From: JARDZI01 sp041639705
GTDB lineage: Bacteria; Bacillota; Clostridia; Clostridiales; Caloramatoraceae
Direction: 5' to 3'
Length of the DNA stretch: 7,664 nucleotides
Assembly: GCA_041639705.1 (NCBI GenBank)
Contig: JBEQBT010000161.1
Span: 1 to 7,664 of the forward strand
Below the pieces are notes generated by a model. The model saw only the letters and a program-made list of their open reading frames with translations. It was not told the origin of the DNA and searched no databases. This document shows, one piece after another, positions 1-5,390 of this stretch (within the stretch, counting starts at the first letter, position 1; the number at the start of each line of letters is the position of its first letter). The position numbers and the translations under genes are program-made.

Positions 1-370
1 ATGAATTGTATGCTTCCTGCATTACTAATCTTTCCTTTAGAGAAATTCTTTTCCCAAACATAACTATAAAAAAGGAAGCAAAGGTCATAAATCCTAACCC
101 ACCAGTCTGAATCAGCATTATTATAACTATCTGTCCGAATATGCTCCAATGGGTTCCAGTATCAACGGTTGTAAGTCCAGTAACACATGTTGCGGAGGTT
201 GCTACAAACAAACTATCTATAAATGGAGTGGATTTGCCATCTGCAGCAGCTATAGGTAGTGATAGAAGTATAGCTCCTATAAGAATAACTGCAGCAAATC
301 CTAGTGCAAGTATTTGTACAGGCTGCAATTTTATTAACTTGATTTTATTATCTTTATCATTATTTAACAT
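1..370 (-). CDS. ktrB: KtrB/TrkH-family potassium uptake channel subunit, N-terminal part (cut by the left window edge)
   Basis: The reverse strand reads MLNNDKDNKIKLIKLQPVQ and then 123 codons without a stop to the window edge, so only the first quarter or so of a protein of usually about 440 residues is here. TrkH/KtrB proteins form the membrane pore for Na+- or H+-coupled K+ uptake and work with a cytosolic RCK subunit (KtrA/TrkA), which is not in view. A first membrane helix lies at about residues 20-41, followed by the first pore loop with the filter-type sequence TSATCVTGLTTVDTG (58-72). A second helix follows with IQTGGLGFMTFASFF (87-101), a strongly conserved family block. The short N-terminus without extra helices fits KtrB better than enteric TrkH. 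The start is ATG with AGGAGG at 377-382, six bases upstream, and a sigma-A promoter sits just upstream. The family is secure; the KtrB versus TrkH label is less so. Confidence 0.93.
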   Translation of the reverse strand, partial: MLNNDKDNKIKLIKLQPVQILALGFAAVILIGAILLSLPIAAADGKSTPFIDSLFVATSATCVTGLTTVDTGTHWSIFGQIVIIMLIQTGGLGFMTFASFFIVMFGKRISLKERLVMQEAYNS

Positions 371-403
371 AATGTTCCTCCTATAGTCAACACATATAAA
401 TTA

Positions 404-433
404 ATTATACCACTATATAATTTTTTTAGTCAA
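404..433 (-). promoter_or_regulatory. Sigma-A promoter of the ktrB/trkH gene
   Basis: On the minus strand there is a -35 TTGACT (428-433), an 18-bp spacer and a -10 TATAAT (404-409). The spacer ends in TGG, giving an extended -10 (TGN-TATAAT). The predicted start lies near 397, leaving a leader of under 30 nt. That is too short for the c-di-AMP (ydaO-type) riboswitch that often precedes K+ uptake genes. Bases 434-535 upstream show nothing recognisable. Confidence 0.7.
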
Positions 434-535
434 AATAGGAAAAGTACCTAATTGCGTCCATTTTAGCCTGTTTATGTTAATTCTATGCAACTATTGCCTA
501 TAACAGTCTATTACATCTATTTATCACTATAGTTT

Positions 536-658
536 CACTCAAAAGTGAACTCCTTCAGCTAAAGCTGAACATCGAGACTTCAGGTGGGGACTCTACCCCA
601 CCTAAGCAAAAAGTGGAAACTCCACCTTATGGAAGGTGGAGTCTTAGAAATTGATAAA
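536..658 (-). repeat. Three-hairpin dispersed repeat, copy 1 (possible IS200/IS605-type miniature element)
   Basis: This 123-bp stretch is about 95% identical to 4235-4360, in the same orientation. By eye, the two differ by three substitutions, a 2-base indel in an A run and a 1-base indel. It contains three inverted repeats in a row. H1 is TTCAGC/GCTGAA (554-569). H2 is a CTTCAGGTGGGG arm with a 6-base loop (578-606), its 3' arm here lacking one G. H3 is ACTCCACCTT/AAGGTGGAGT with a 4-base loop (619-642). A weak CACT/AGTG-type inverted repeat lies at one end. There is no coding capacity. Read on the minus strand, the element begins right after TTTAT, which forms the tail of the rplT terminator. 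Subterminal hairpins, a fixed flanking pentamer and no obvious target duplication resemble IS200/IS605-family derivatives. That assignment is inference. Confidence 0.8.
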
Positions 659-683
659 GAGACCTGCATATACAGGTCTCTTT
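656..683 (-). terminator. Intrinsic terminator of infC-rpmI-rplT
   Basis: The 11-bp perfect stem is AAAGAGACCTG (656-666) paired with CAGGTCTCTTT (673-683), with a 6-base loop. It lies 14 bases after the rplT stop. On the minus strand the tail is only TTTATCAATTT, so the U-tract is short and its TTTAT is also the junction with repeat copy 1. On the plus strand the hairpin is followed by TTTATTAA, so it could act weakly in both directions. Confidence 0.75.
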
Positions 684-697
684 ATTAATCTATTTAA

Positions 698-1057
698 TTA
701 AGCATTAAGCTTTGCTTTAGCTATATTAACAAGCTCTGTGAAAGCTGCTTCATCATTTATTGCTATGTCAGCAAGTATCTTTCTGTTTATTTCGATACCT
801 GATAATTTCAAACCATTTATAAACTTGGAATATGAAAGATCATTCAGTCTTGTAGCAGCATTAATTCTTGCTATCCAAAGTTTTCTATAATCTCTCTTCT
901 TTAGCTTTCTTCCTATATAGGCATTTCTTAATGCTCTAATAACGGTTTCATTAGCTGTTTTGTATAATTTGCTTTTTCCACCATAATATCCCTTAGCTAG
1001 TTTCATTATCTTTCTGCGTTTTTTATGGCCATTAACGGCTCTTTTAACTCTTGCCAT
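698..1057 (-). CDS. rplT: 50S ribosomal protein L20
   Basis: This is a full-length 119-residue bL20, beginning MARVKRAVNGHKKRRK and containing the conserved AKGYYGGKSKLYKTA (21-35) and RDYRKLWIARINAA (55-68). L20 binds 23S rRNA early in assembly of the large subunit. Its basic N-terminal extension reaches into the RNA, while the globular C-terminal half is the part known to bind the operon leader for autoregulation. The start is ATG with AGGAGG at 1065-1070. The gene is last in infC-rpmI-rplT, 27 bases after rpmI, and is followed by an intrinsic terminator. Synthesis is expected to be self-limited through the leader upstream of infC. Confidence 0.99.
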   Translation of the reverse strand: MARVKRAVNGHKKRRKIMKLAKGYYGGKSKLYKTANETVIRALRNAYIGRKLKKRDYRKLWIARINAATRLNDLSYSKFINGLKLSGIEINRKILADIAINDEAAFTELVNIAKAKLNA

Positions 1058-1084
1058 GAGAATTCCTCCTTTTTATCCTACTTA

Positions 1085-1282
1085 CTACATGTAAGGTAAT
1101 AATTTCTTTAAAATTTTAACTTCTCCACCTGTTACATAGGCGCCTCTTCTAAGACCTCTTTTAGCTCTTGCACTTTTTCTTATATGATATTTGTTAAGAT
1201 AAGCACGGCTTCTCTTAAATTTTCCTGTTCCAGTCTTTCTGAATCTTTTAGCTGCACCTTTATGTGTTTTCATTTTTGGCAT
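1085..1282 (-). CDS. rpmI: 50S ribosomal protein L35
   Basis: This is a complete 65-residue bL35, very rich in Lys and Arg. It begins MPKMKTHKGAAKRFRKTGTG, the family signature, and carries the conserved NKYHIRKSARAKRGLR (30-45) near the middle and KLLPYM at the end. It is a structural protein of the large subunit. The start is ATG with GGGGAGG (1291-1297) eight bases upstream. It lies 22 bases after infC and 27 bases before rplT. This is the invariant middle position of the IF3-L35-L20 operon, so the three are probably made from one transcript. Confidence 0.98.
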   Translation of the reverse strand: MPKMKTHKGAAKRFRKTGTGKFKRSRAYLNKYHIRKSARAKRGLRRGAYVTGGEVKILKKLLPYM

Positions 1283-1304
1283 AATTATTTCCTCCCCTCT
1301 AATC

Positions 1305-1817
1305 TTAAGCTTTCTTTGGAGCTAAGAACATAGACATATTTCTTCCTTCAAGTTTTGGTTCTTTTTCTATTATGCACACCTCGTGGAGTATTTCTACAAA
1401 ACGTTTCAATAACTCCTGTCCGAAATGAGAATAGTCTGCTTCTCTACCTCTAAATCTAACTGTAACCTTAACTTTGTCACCATCTAAAAGGAACTTTTCT
1501 GCATTTCTTGCTTTAACATTTAAGTCATGATCTTCTATATTTGGACTTATACGAATTTCCTTTAAAGTTACAACCTTTTGTTTCTTTTTAGCTTCCTTTT
1601 CTTTCTTCTGAATCTCATACAGGAACTTACCATAGTCCATTATTCTGCACACTGGCGGTTTTGCCTGGGGTGCTATCATAACAAGGTCAAGCTGCTTTGT
1701 TTCAGCAAGTTCAAGGGCTTCTCTTGATGACATTATTCCTAACTGTTCTCCATCATCACCTACAACCCTTAGTTCCCTTTCACGAATTTCTTCGTTAATA
1801 AAATGTTGTTTACTAAT
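1305..1817 (-). CDS. infC: Translation initiation factor IF-3, probable AUU start
   Basis: IF3 binds the 30S subunit, prevents premature 50S joining and checks start-codon and initiator-tRNA pairing. The N-domain carries FINEEIRERELRVVGDDGEQLG and the block AKPPVCRIMDYGKFLYE. A Lys-rich linker (QKKEKEAKKKQKVV) leads into the C-domain with LKEIRISPNIEDHDL, ending in GRNMSMFLAPKKA. With an ATT start at 1815-1817 the protein is 170 residues, begins (M)SKQHFINEEIR and aligns with the N-termini of Bacillus-type IF3. The in-frame GTG at 1824-1826 is part of the AGGAGGTG ribosome binding site itself and is an unlikely start. No ATG occurs at the N-terminus. AUU initiation is the known basis of IF3 self-repression. 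The gene is first in infC-rpmI-rplT and follows an attenuator leader. Confidence 0.97.
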   Translation of the reverse strand: MSKQHFINEEIRERELRVVGDDGEQLGIMSSREALELAETKQLDLVMIAPQAKPPVCRIMDYGKFLYEIQKKEKEAKKKQKVVTLKEIRISPNIEDHDLNVKARNAEKFLLDGDKVKVTVRFRGREADYSHFGQELLKRFVEILHEVCIIEKEPKLEGRNMSMFLAPKKA

Positions 1818-1831
1818 AACTTCCACCTCCT
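1815..1831 (-). promoter_or_regulatory. infC ribosome binding site and AUU start codon
   Basis: On the minus strand AGGAGGTG (1824-1831) is followed by six bases and then ATT (1815-1817), an ideal eight-base spacing from AGGAGG. The only other in-frame initiator-type codon nearby is the GTG inside the Shine-Dalgarno. IF3 discriminates against AUU, so this codon would make infC translation fall as IF3 rises, as established for Escherichia coli infC. Confidence 0.8.
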
Positions 1832-1965
1832 AATAATTAAACAAAAACAATAAAAAAACGGATGGACAAAGTCCATCCGCGATTATACAAGCTAATGAAA
1901 ATAATTCATTATTAACCCTACTTCCAATGGTGTAAGGTGAGAAGCGGATGGCTTCTACTTGCTAC
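1832..1965 (-). ncRNA. L20-type ribosomal-protein leader (attenuator) upstream of infC
   Basis: The region from the predicted transcription start near 1965 to the infC ribosome binding site has mutually exclusive structures. A 6-bp hairpin AGAAGC/GCTTCT (1940-1956) presents CATCC in its loop. The minus-strand sequence CCATCCGC there (1944-1951) is exactly complementary to GCGGATGG (1873-1880), which is also the 5' arm of the terminator. Pairing of the first two would prevent the terminator. The CTTCTCACCTTA segment next to the hairpin resembles what I remember of Firmicute L20 leaders (Rfam RF00558), but this is recall only. In such leaders L20 binding favours termination. The position directly upstream of infC-rpmI-rplT supports the call. 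Confidence 0.75.
1852..1879 (-). terminator. Attenuator terminator of the infC leader
   Basis: The stem is CGGATGGAC (1859-1867) paired with GTCCATCCG (1871-1879), a perfect 9 bp around a 3-base loop, and seven T residues follow on the minus strand (1852-1858). It lies 21 bases before the infC Shine-Dalgarno and after the infC promoter, so it acts as an attenuator and not as an operon end. It is also the first strong terminator met by transcripts reading out of thrS. Confidence 0.9.
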
Positions 1966-1971
1966 TTAAAT

Positions 1972-2000
1972 AATATATCACATAAAGAATTTTATGTCAA
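1972..2000 (-). promoter_or_regulatory. Sigma-A promoter of infC-rpmI-rplT
   Basis: The -35 is TTGACA (1995-2000), the spacer is 17 bp and the -10 is TATATT (1972-1977). The -35 begins only 13 bases after the thrS stop codon. The predicted start is near 1965, just upstream of the leader hairpins, which is what an attenuator arrangement needs. Confidence 0.82.
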
Positions 2001-2013
2001 TAATTATTTAAAA

Positions 2014-3927
2014 CTATAAATTACTTATCCTCTTGTCATTCTCTTCTTTCATTTTTGAGAGGAATGCATCAAATTCCATTGTTCCAAGATCTCCGTCCTT
2101 TTTAGATCTAATAGCCACATTCCTAGCCTCAACTTCCTTATCTCCAAGAATTATCATATATGGCACCTTTTCAAGTTGAGATTCTCTTATTTTATAACCT
2201 ATTTTTTCGTTTCTAAGATCAAGTCCAACTCTAATATCAGATTCCTCTAGCTTTTCTTGAAGCTCCTTTGCATATTCATTTGCCCTGTCTGTTACTGGTA
2301 AAAGTTTTACCTGTACTGGTGCCAGCCATACAGGGAAAGCTCCTGCATATTGCTCAATTAATATGCCCATAAATCTTTCAATGCTTCCAAGTACAGTTCT
2401 GTGAACCATTACAGGCCTATGCTTTTCTCCATCCTCTGCGATGTATGTTAAGTCGAATCTTTCAGGCATCTGGAAGTCCAATTGTATTGTACCGCACTGC
2501 CACGTTCTTCCTATACAGTCTTTTAAGTGGAAATCAATCTTTGGACCATAGAAGGCTCCATCGCCTTCATTTATCTTATATGGAAGGTCAGCAGCTTCAA
2601 GTGCTTCCCTTAAGGATTCAGTTGCATGTTCCCAATCCTCATCTCTTCCCATGGAATTTTCTGGCCTTGTTGAAAGCTCAACATTGTACTCAAAACCAAA
2701 AAGCTTATATATTTTATCAGTTAATTTGATTACTCCTAATACTTCATCCTTAATCTGCGATGGCATCATAAATATATGAGCATCATCCTGAGTAAAGGAT
2801 CTAACTCTCATGAGTCCATGAAGTGCTCCTGATGCTTCATGTCTATGAACCAGTCCAAGTTCTCCCATTCTAATAGGAAGTTCTCTGTAGCTGTGCATCT
2901 GGTTTTTGTAAACTAGTATGCCTCCAGGACAATTCATTGGCTTAATAGCATAGTCAGCTTCATCAATTTTTGTAAAATACATGTTTTCCTTATAATGATC
3001 CCAATGTCCTGATTGATGCCATAGTTCTTCATTTAGTATAATTGGAGTTTTAATTTCCTTATATCCAGCCTTAACATGCTCTCTTCTCCAATAATCCTCC
3101 AAAATATTTCTTATAACCATTCCCTTAGGATGGAAGAATGGGAATCCAGGACCTTCTTCATGTAGTGAGAATAATTCAAGCTCCTTGCCAATCTTTCTAT
3201 GATCTCTCTTTTTTGCTTCCTCAAGCATTTTTAGATATTCATCTAAATCACTTTTCTTTGAGAATGCAGTTCCATATATTCTTTGAAGCATTTTATTCTT
3301 TTCGCTGCCTCTCCAGTATGCTCCAGCTAAATTTAAAAGCTTAAATGCTTTTACTTTTCCTGTAGTTGGTACATGTGGTCCTGCACAAAGGTCTGTAAAT
3401 TCTCCCTGTTTATAAAATGAGATTATCTCATCCTCAGGAAGATCCTCAATAAGTTCAACCTTATAGTCCTCATTTTTACTTTTTTCATATTCTATAGCTT
3501 CATTTCTTGGCTTTACAAATTTTTCTAAAGGTAAGTTTTCCTTCACGATTTTATCCATTTCTTTTTCAATATCAACTAACATTTCTGGAGTAATGGAAAA
3601 ATCCGCATCAATATCATAATAGAAACCATTCTCTATTGATGGTCCTATAGCAAGCTTTACTTCAGGATATAATCTTTTAACTGCTTGTGCAAGAATATGG
3701 GATGCTGTATGTCTTAAGGCATGCTTACCCCCCTCATCTTCAAATGCTAGTATTTCAAGATTAGAGTCCTTATCAATTTCTGTAGTTAGGTCTACTACTT
3801 CTCCATTTATCTTCCCTGCAAGGGCGTTTTTATAAAGTCCCATGCTGATTTGCTTTGCAACATCTTCTACCTTCACCGGTTGTTCGAATTCCAAAACTTT
3901 TCCATCTTTTAAAGTAATATTAATCAT
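2014..3927 (-). CDS. thrS: Threonine--tRNA ligase
   Basis: ThrRS joins threonine to tRNA-Thr using ATP, acting as a cytosolic dimer. This is a complete 637-residue bacterial form. A TGS domain covers about 1-62. The second, editing domain has HTASH (73-77) and C181/H185 in DLCAGPH, the four residues used to clear mischarged Ser-tRNA-Thr. The class II catalytic core runs from about 245 to 530. Its motif 2 region is HRHEASGALHGLMRVRSF, its motif 3 is LGSIERFMGILIEQYAG, and its zinc ligands are C333 (MNCPGG), H384 (DDAHIF) and H509 (MVHR). The C-terminal anticodon-binding domain covers about 535-637. The start is ATG with AGGAGG (3935-3940) seven bases upstream. Expression is expected to follow tRNA-Thr charging through the T-box leader. 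No terminator separates it from the infC promoter. Confidence 0.99.
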   Translation of the reverse strand: MINITLKDGKVLEFEQPVKVEDVAKQISMGLYKNALAGKINGEVVDLTTEIDKDSNLEILAFEDEGGKHALRHTASHILAQAVKRLYPEVKLAIGPSIENGFYYDIDADFSITPEMLVDIEKEMDKIVKENLPLEKFVKPRNEAIEYEKSKNEDYKVELIEDLPEDEIISFYKQGEFTDLCAGPHVPTTGKVKAFKLLNLAGAYWRGSEKNKMLQRIYGTAFSKKSDLDEYLKMLEEAKKRDHRKIGKELELFSLHEEGPGFPFFHPKGMVIRNILEDYWRREHVKAGYKEIKTPIILNEELWHQSGHWDHYKENMYFTKIDEADYAIKPMNCPGGILVYKNQMHSYRELPIRMGELGLVHRHEASGALHGLMRVRSFTQDDAHIFMMPSQIKDEVLGVIKLTDKIYKLFGFEYNVELSTRPENSMGRDEDWEHATESLREALEAADLPYKINEGDGAFYGPKIDFHLKDCIGRTWQCGTIQLDFQMPERFDLTYIAEDGEKHRPVMVHRTVLGSIERFMGILIEQYAGAFPVWLAPVQVKLLPVTDRANEYAKELQEKLEESDIRVGLDLRNEKIGYKIRESQLEKVPYMIILGDKEVEARNVAIRSKKDGDLGTMEFDAFLSKMKEENDKRISNL

Positions 3928-3960
3928 ATTATTTCCTCCTATTCATTTCATTATTAAAAC

Positions 3961-3994
3961 AAAAAACCCTCGTCCCTATAAAAGGGACGAGAGT
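3961..3994 (-). terminator. T-box regulated terminator of the thrS leader
   Basis: The core stem is CTCGTCCCT (3969-3977) with AGGGACGAG (3983-3991), 9 bp around a 5-base loop, extendable by two pairs past a mismatch. Six T residues follow on the minus strand (3961-3966). It lies directly after the conserved T-box motif and 34 bases before the thrS start, the normal place for the terminator that competes with the T-box antiterminator. Confidence 0.92.
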
Positions 3995-4194
3995 ATCATT
4001 CTCCCGCGGTTCCACCCAAATTGGCATTAACCCACTTGAAAGCTTTAACGCAGCCTACGTCAATCCCTACTGATTTCAGGTTGAAGCTCATGGGTGGTTT
4101 TCAATCTCCATGTTAAAGAAATCTTCCAGCCAATGGATTTCTCTCTCTGATAACTGGGTATAATCTACTCTTCCCGTTCATTGCTTTATCTTGT
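3961..4194 (-). ncRNA. T-box riboswitch (tRNA-Thr sensing) of thrS
   Basis: The minus strand carries the diagnostic T-box sequence AATTTGGGTGGAACCGCGG (within 4001-4022), whose TGGA bulge pairs with the free acceptor end of uncharged tRNA. Upstream, Stem I shows the AGAGAGAG internal-loop element and a distal hairpin around ATTGGCTGGAAGA. The 3' side of Stem I contains AAACCACCCA, where the specifier codon is best read as ACC (Thr) at 4096-4098. An adjacent ACC/CCC reading at 4093-4095 is less likely. A GACGTA/TGCGTT stem further on fits Stem III. Uncharged tRNA-Thr is expected to stabilise the antiterminator and allow thrS transcription; charged tRNA leaves the terminator in force. Confidence 0.95.
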
Positions 4195-4199
4195 TAATG

Positions 4200-4228
4200 A
4201 TTATATAACTCCCTTTGATTTTTGTCAA
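4200..4228 (-). promoter_or_regulatory. Consensus sigma-A promoter of thrS
   Basis: A perfect -35 TTGACA (4223-4228), a 17-bp spacer and a perfect -10 TATAAT (4200-4205) lie just upstream of the T-box. Such a strong promoter suits a gene whose output is set by termination. Repeat copy 2 ends only six bases upstream of the -35, so the upstream promoter-contact region is made of repeat sequence. Confidence 0.9.
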
Positions 4229-4234
4229 TAGAAA

Positions 4235-4360
4235 CACTCAAAAAAGTGAACTTGTTCAGCTAAAGCTGAACATCGAGACTTCAGGTGGGGACTCTACCCC
4301 ACCTGAAGCAAAAAGTGGAAACTCCACCTTATAGAAGGTGGAGTCTTAGAAATTGATAAA
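4235..4360 (-). repeat. Three-hairpin dispersed repeat, copy 2 (possible IS200/IS605-type miniature element)
   Basis: This is the better preserved copy, 126 bp. H1 is GTTCAGC/GCTGAAC (4254-4271). H2 is a perfect 12-bp stem CTTCAGGTGGGG/CCCCACCTGAAG with a 6-base loop (4279-4308). H3 is a 10-bp stem ACTCCACCTT/AAGGTGGAGT with loop ATAG (4321-4344). It fills the gap between the ytxC terminator and the thrS promoter and has no reading frame. Read on the minus strand it starts after TTTAT, in the T-run of the ytxC terminator, exactly as copy 1 does after the rplT terminator. The paired stems are kept while most differences fall in loops, linkers or the A run. I see no transposase. The IS200/IS605 link rests on architecture only. 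Confidence 0.8.
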
Positions 4361-4393
4361 AACAGGAAGGAACTAATGTTTCTAAGTCCCCTC
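4358..4393 (-). terminator. Probable intrinsic terminator of ytxC
   Basis: On the minus strand GAGGGGACT (4385-4393) can pair with AGTTCCTTC (4366-4374), 9 bp with two G-T wobbles and a 10-base loop. CTG and five T residues follow (4358-4362). It lies 26 bases after the ytxC stop. The last T residues overlap the TTTAT that borders repeat copy 2. It is weaker than the other terminators here. Confidence 0.5.
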
Positions 4394-4419
4394 TTGCGAT
4401 AATCATCGTAAAAAATACT

Positions 4420-5331
4420 TTATACCTTTGTTAAGGTTGATATGCCATGGCATATTTCACATCCTGGGCAGAAGGTTAATTTTTCAAGGAAGATATTTTT
4501 TATAGTGTCCATTACCTCCTGGTTTTGGATATTTAGCATGCCGTGAACTACAATTTTGTTTGGAGCACATGTAATAAGAGCACTTACCAGAATATCATGC
4601 TTGTTTACTTCACCTTTAATATTATCTATATTGAAATCTGCAAAAAACTCCTCTGTTATATTATTTAAGTTCTCGTCCTCTATTACATAATCTCCACTTG
4701 AGTTTATAATAATGTTTACTACTTCATATCTACTTTCCTGAATATCTACAAAATATTTTAACAGCTTTATAAACTCACTGTATTCCTTTTCTATAACATA
4801 TTCTTCAATTATTTTTTCAACCAGACTGGTAAGCTCCTCATTTAGATCCTTAAGTCTAAAGGTTATAAATCCATCAAGAATTATTTCTATGCTTTCTTGT
4901 AGATATTCATCTATTTTCTTTATTATATTATTTTTGCAGTTAATGCTGTATAACAATCCTTGGGTAGAAAATATACCGCTGCCAGCAACAACTTCTATAC
5001 ATCTTTGTTTTATTTCTCCTAAATCATTGTAGCTTAAATAGCTATAATTTTCTCTTAAAAGTTTCTCAAGCAATTCAGTAATGTACTCAGTTGAAATAAA
5101 ATCATAAATTGCATTTGAAGAATATGAATAAAAGAGCTCTCTACAATCATCAAAGAGCTTAATATCATTTTCTGTATCTTTTAATATGCATTTTACATAA
5201 TGCATATTTCCCACATCACTCTCTGCCATAGCAATATTAATTTCCTTATCCTTAAAAAACTTGCATAGTTCTTTAAGCTTATCATAAATATCTCTATTTT
5301 TTTTGCTATATCCAATTGACAGGAGAATCAA
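4420..5331 (-). CDS. ytxC: YtxC family putative sporulation protein
   Basis: The 303-residue protein matches my knowledge of the YtxC family (Pfam PF08812). Family-type features are the N-terminal MILLSIGYSKKNRDIYDKL, the central GFITFRLKDLNEEL and EFIKLLKYFVDIQESR, then HDILVSALITCAPNKIVVHG. The C-terminus is a Cys cluster, FCPGCEICHG (C288, C291, C294). Its biochemical role is unknown. In Bacillus subtilis ytxC also lies next to thrS, and I recall it as a mother-cell sporulation gene. No signal peptide or membrane helix is evident, so it is probably cytosolic. The start chosen is TTG at 5329-5331, with AAGGGAG (5340-5346) eight bases upstream. A farther TTG at 5350-5352 has no good ribosome binding site and would lie upstream of the predicted sigma-E-like transcription start. 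The three cysteines suggest metal or redox chemistry, but that is only a guess. Confidence 0.88.
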   Translation of the reverse strand: MILLSIGYSKKNRDIYDKLKELCKFFKDKEINIAMAESDVGNMHYVKCILKDTENDIKLFDDCRELFYSYSSNAIYDFISTEYITELLEKLLRENYSYLSYNDLGEIKQRCIEVVAGSGIFSTQGLLYSINCKNNIIKKIDEYLQESIEIILDGFITFRLKDLNEELTSLVEKIIEEYVIEKEYSEFIKLLKYFVDIQESRYEVVNIIINSSGDYVIEDENLNNITEEFFADFNIDNIKGEVNKHDILVSALITCAPNKIVVHGMLNIQNQEVMDTIKNIFLEKLTFCPGCEICHGISTLTKV

Positions 5332-5353
5332 GCTTATCACTCCCTTCACCAAT

Positions 5354-5381
5354 AGTATATGTGAGCCATAAAATGCTATAC
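5354..5381 (-). promoter_or_regulatory. Candidate sigma-E-like promoter of ytxC
   Basis: On the minus strand CATATACT (5354-5361) fits the sigma-E -10 consensus CATAYAHT fully. Thirteen bases upstream GTATAGC (5375-5381) matches the -35 consensus KMATATT only partly, about 4 of 7. The predicted start near 5347 falls right at the ytxC Shine-Dalgarno. No convincing sigma-A promoter is present in this gap. A mother-cell promoter would fit a sporulation gene, but short AT-rich matches occur by chance. Confidence 0.35.
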
Positions 5382-5390
5382 AGGTAATAA

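Noticed and set aside
141..386. Open plus-strand frame of 81 codons
   Set aside because: It lies antisense to the KtrB/TrkH N-terminal gene, which has an ATG, ribosome binding site, promoter and clear family motifs. The plus-strand frame resembles no protein I know.
371..535. c-di-AMP (ydaO) or other riboswitch ahead of the K+ channel gene
   Set aside because: The predicted promoter leaves under 30 nt of leader and no structured motif is visible in it.
1818..1826. GTG start for infC at 1824-1826
   Set aside because: The GTG is the end of the AGGAGGTG Shine-Dalgarno and has no ribosome binding site of its own. The ATT at 1815-1817 fits spacing and family N-termini.
2445..4030. Three plus-strand open frames (2445-2729, 3138-3344, 3842-4030)
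   Set aside because: They are antisense to thrS and its T-box leader, have no convincing ribosome binding sites and are explained by the codon structure of the opposite strand.
4320..4344. H3 of the repeat as an intrinsic terminator
   Set aside because: The 10-bp stem is strong, but on neither strand does a T-run follow at once. The T-rich stretch on the minus strand comes only after several other bases.
536..4360. The two hairpin repeats as a CRISPR array
   Set aside because: There are only two copies, 3.6 kb apart with genes between them. Units are about 125 bp with multiple stems, and there are no regular spacers or cas genes.
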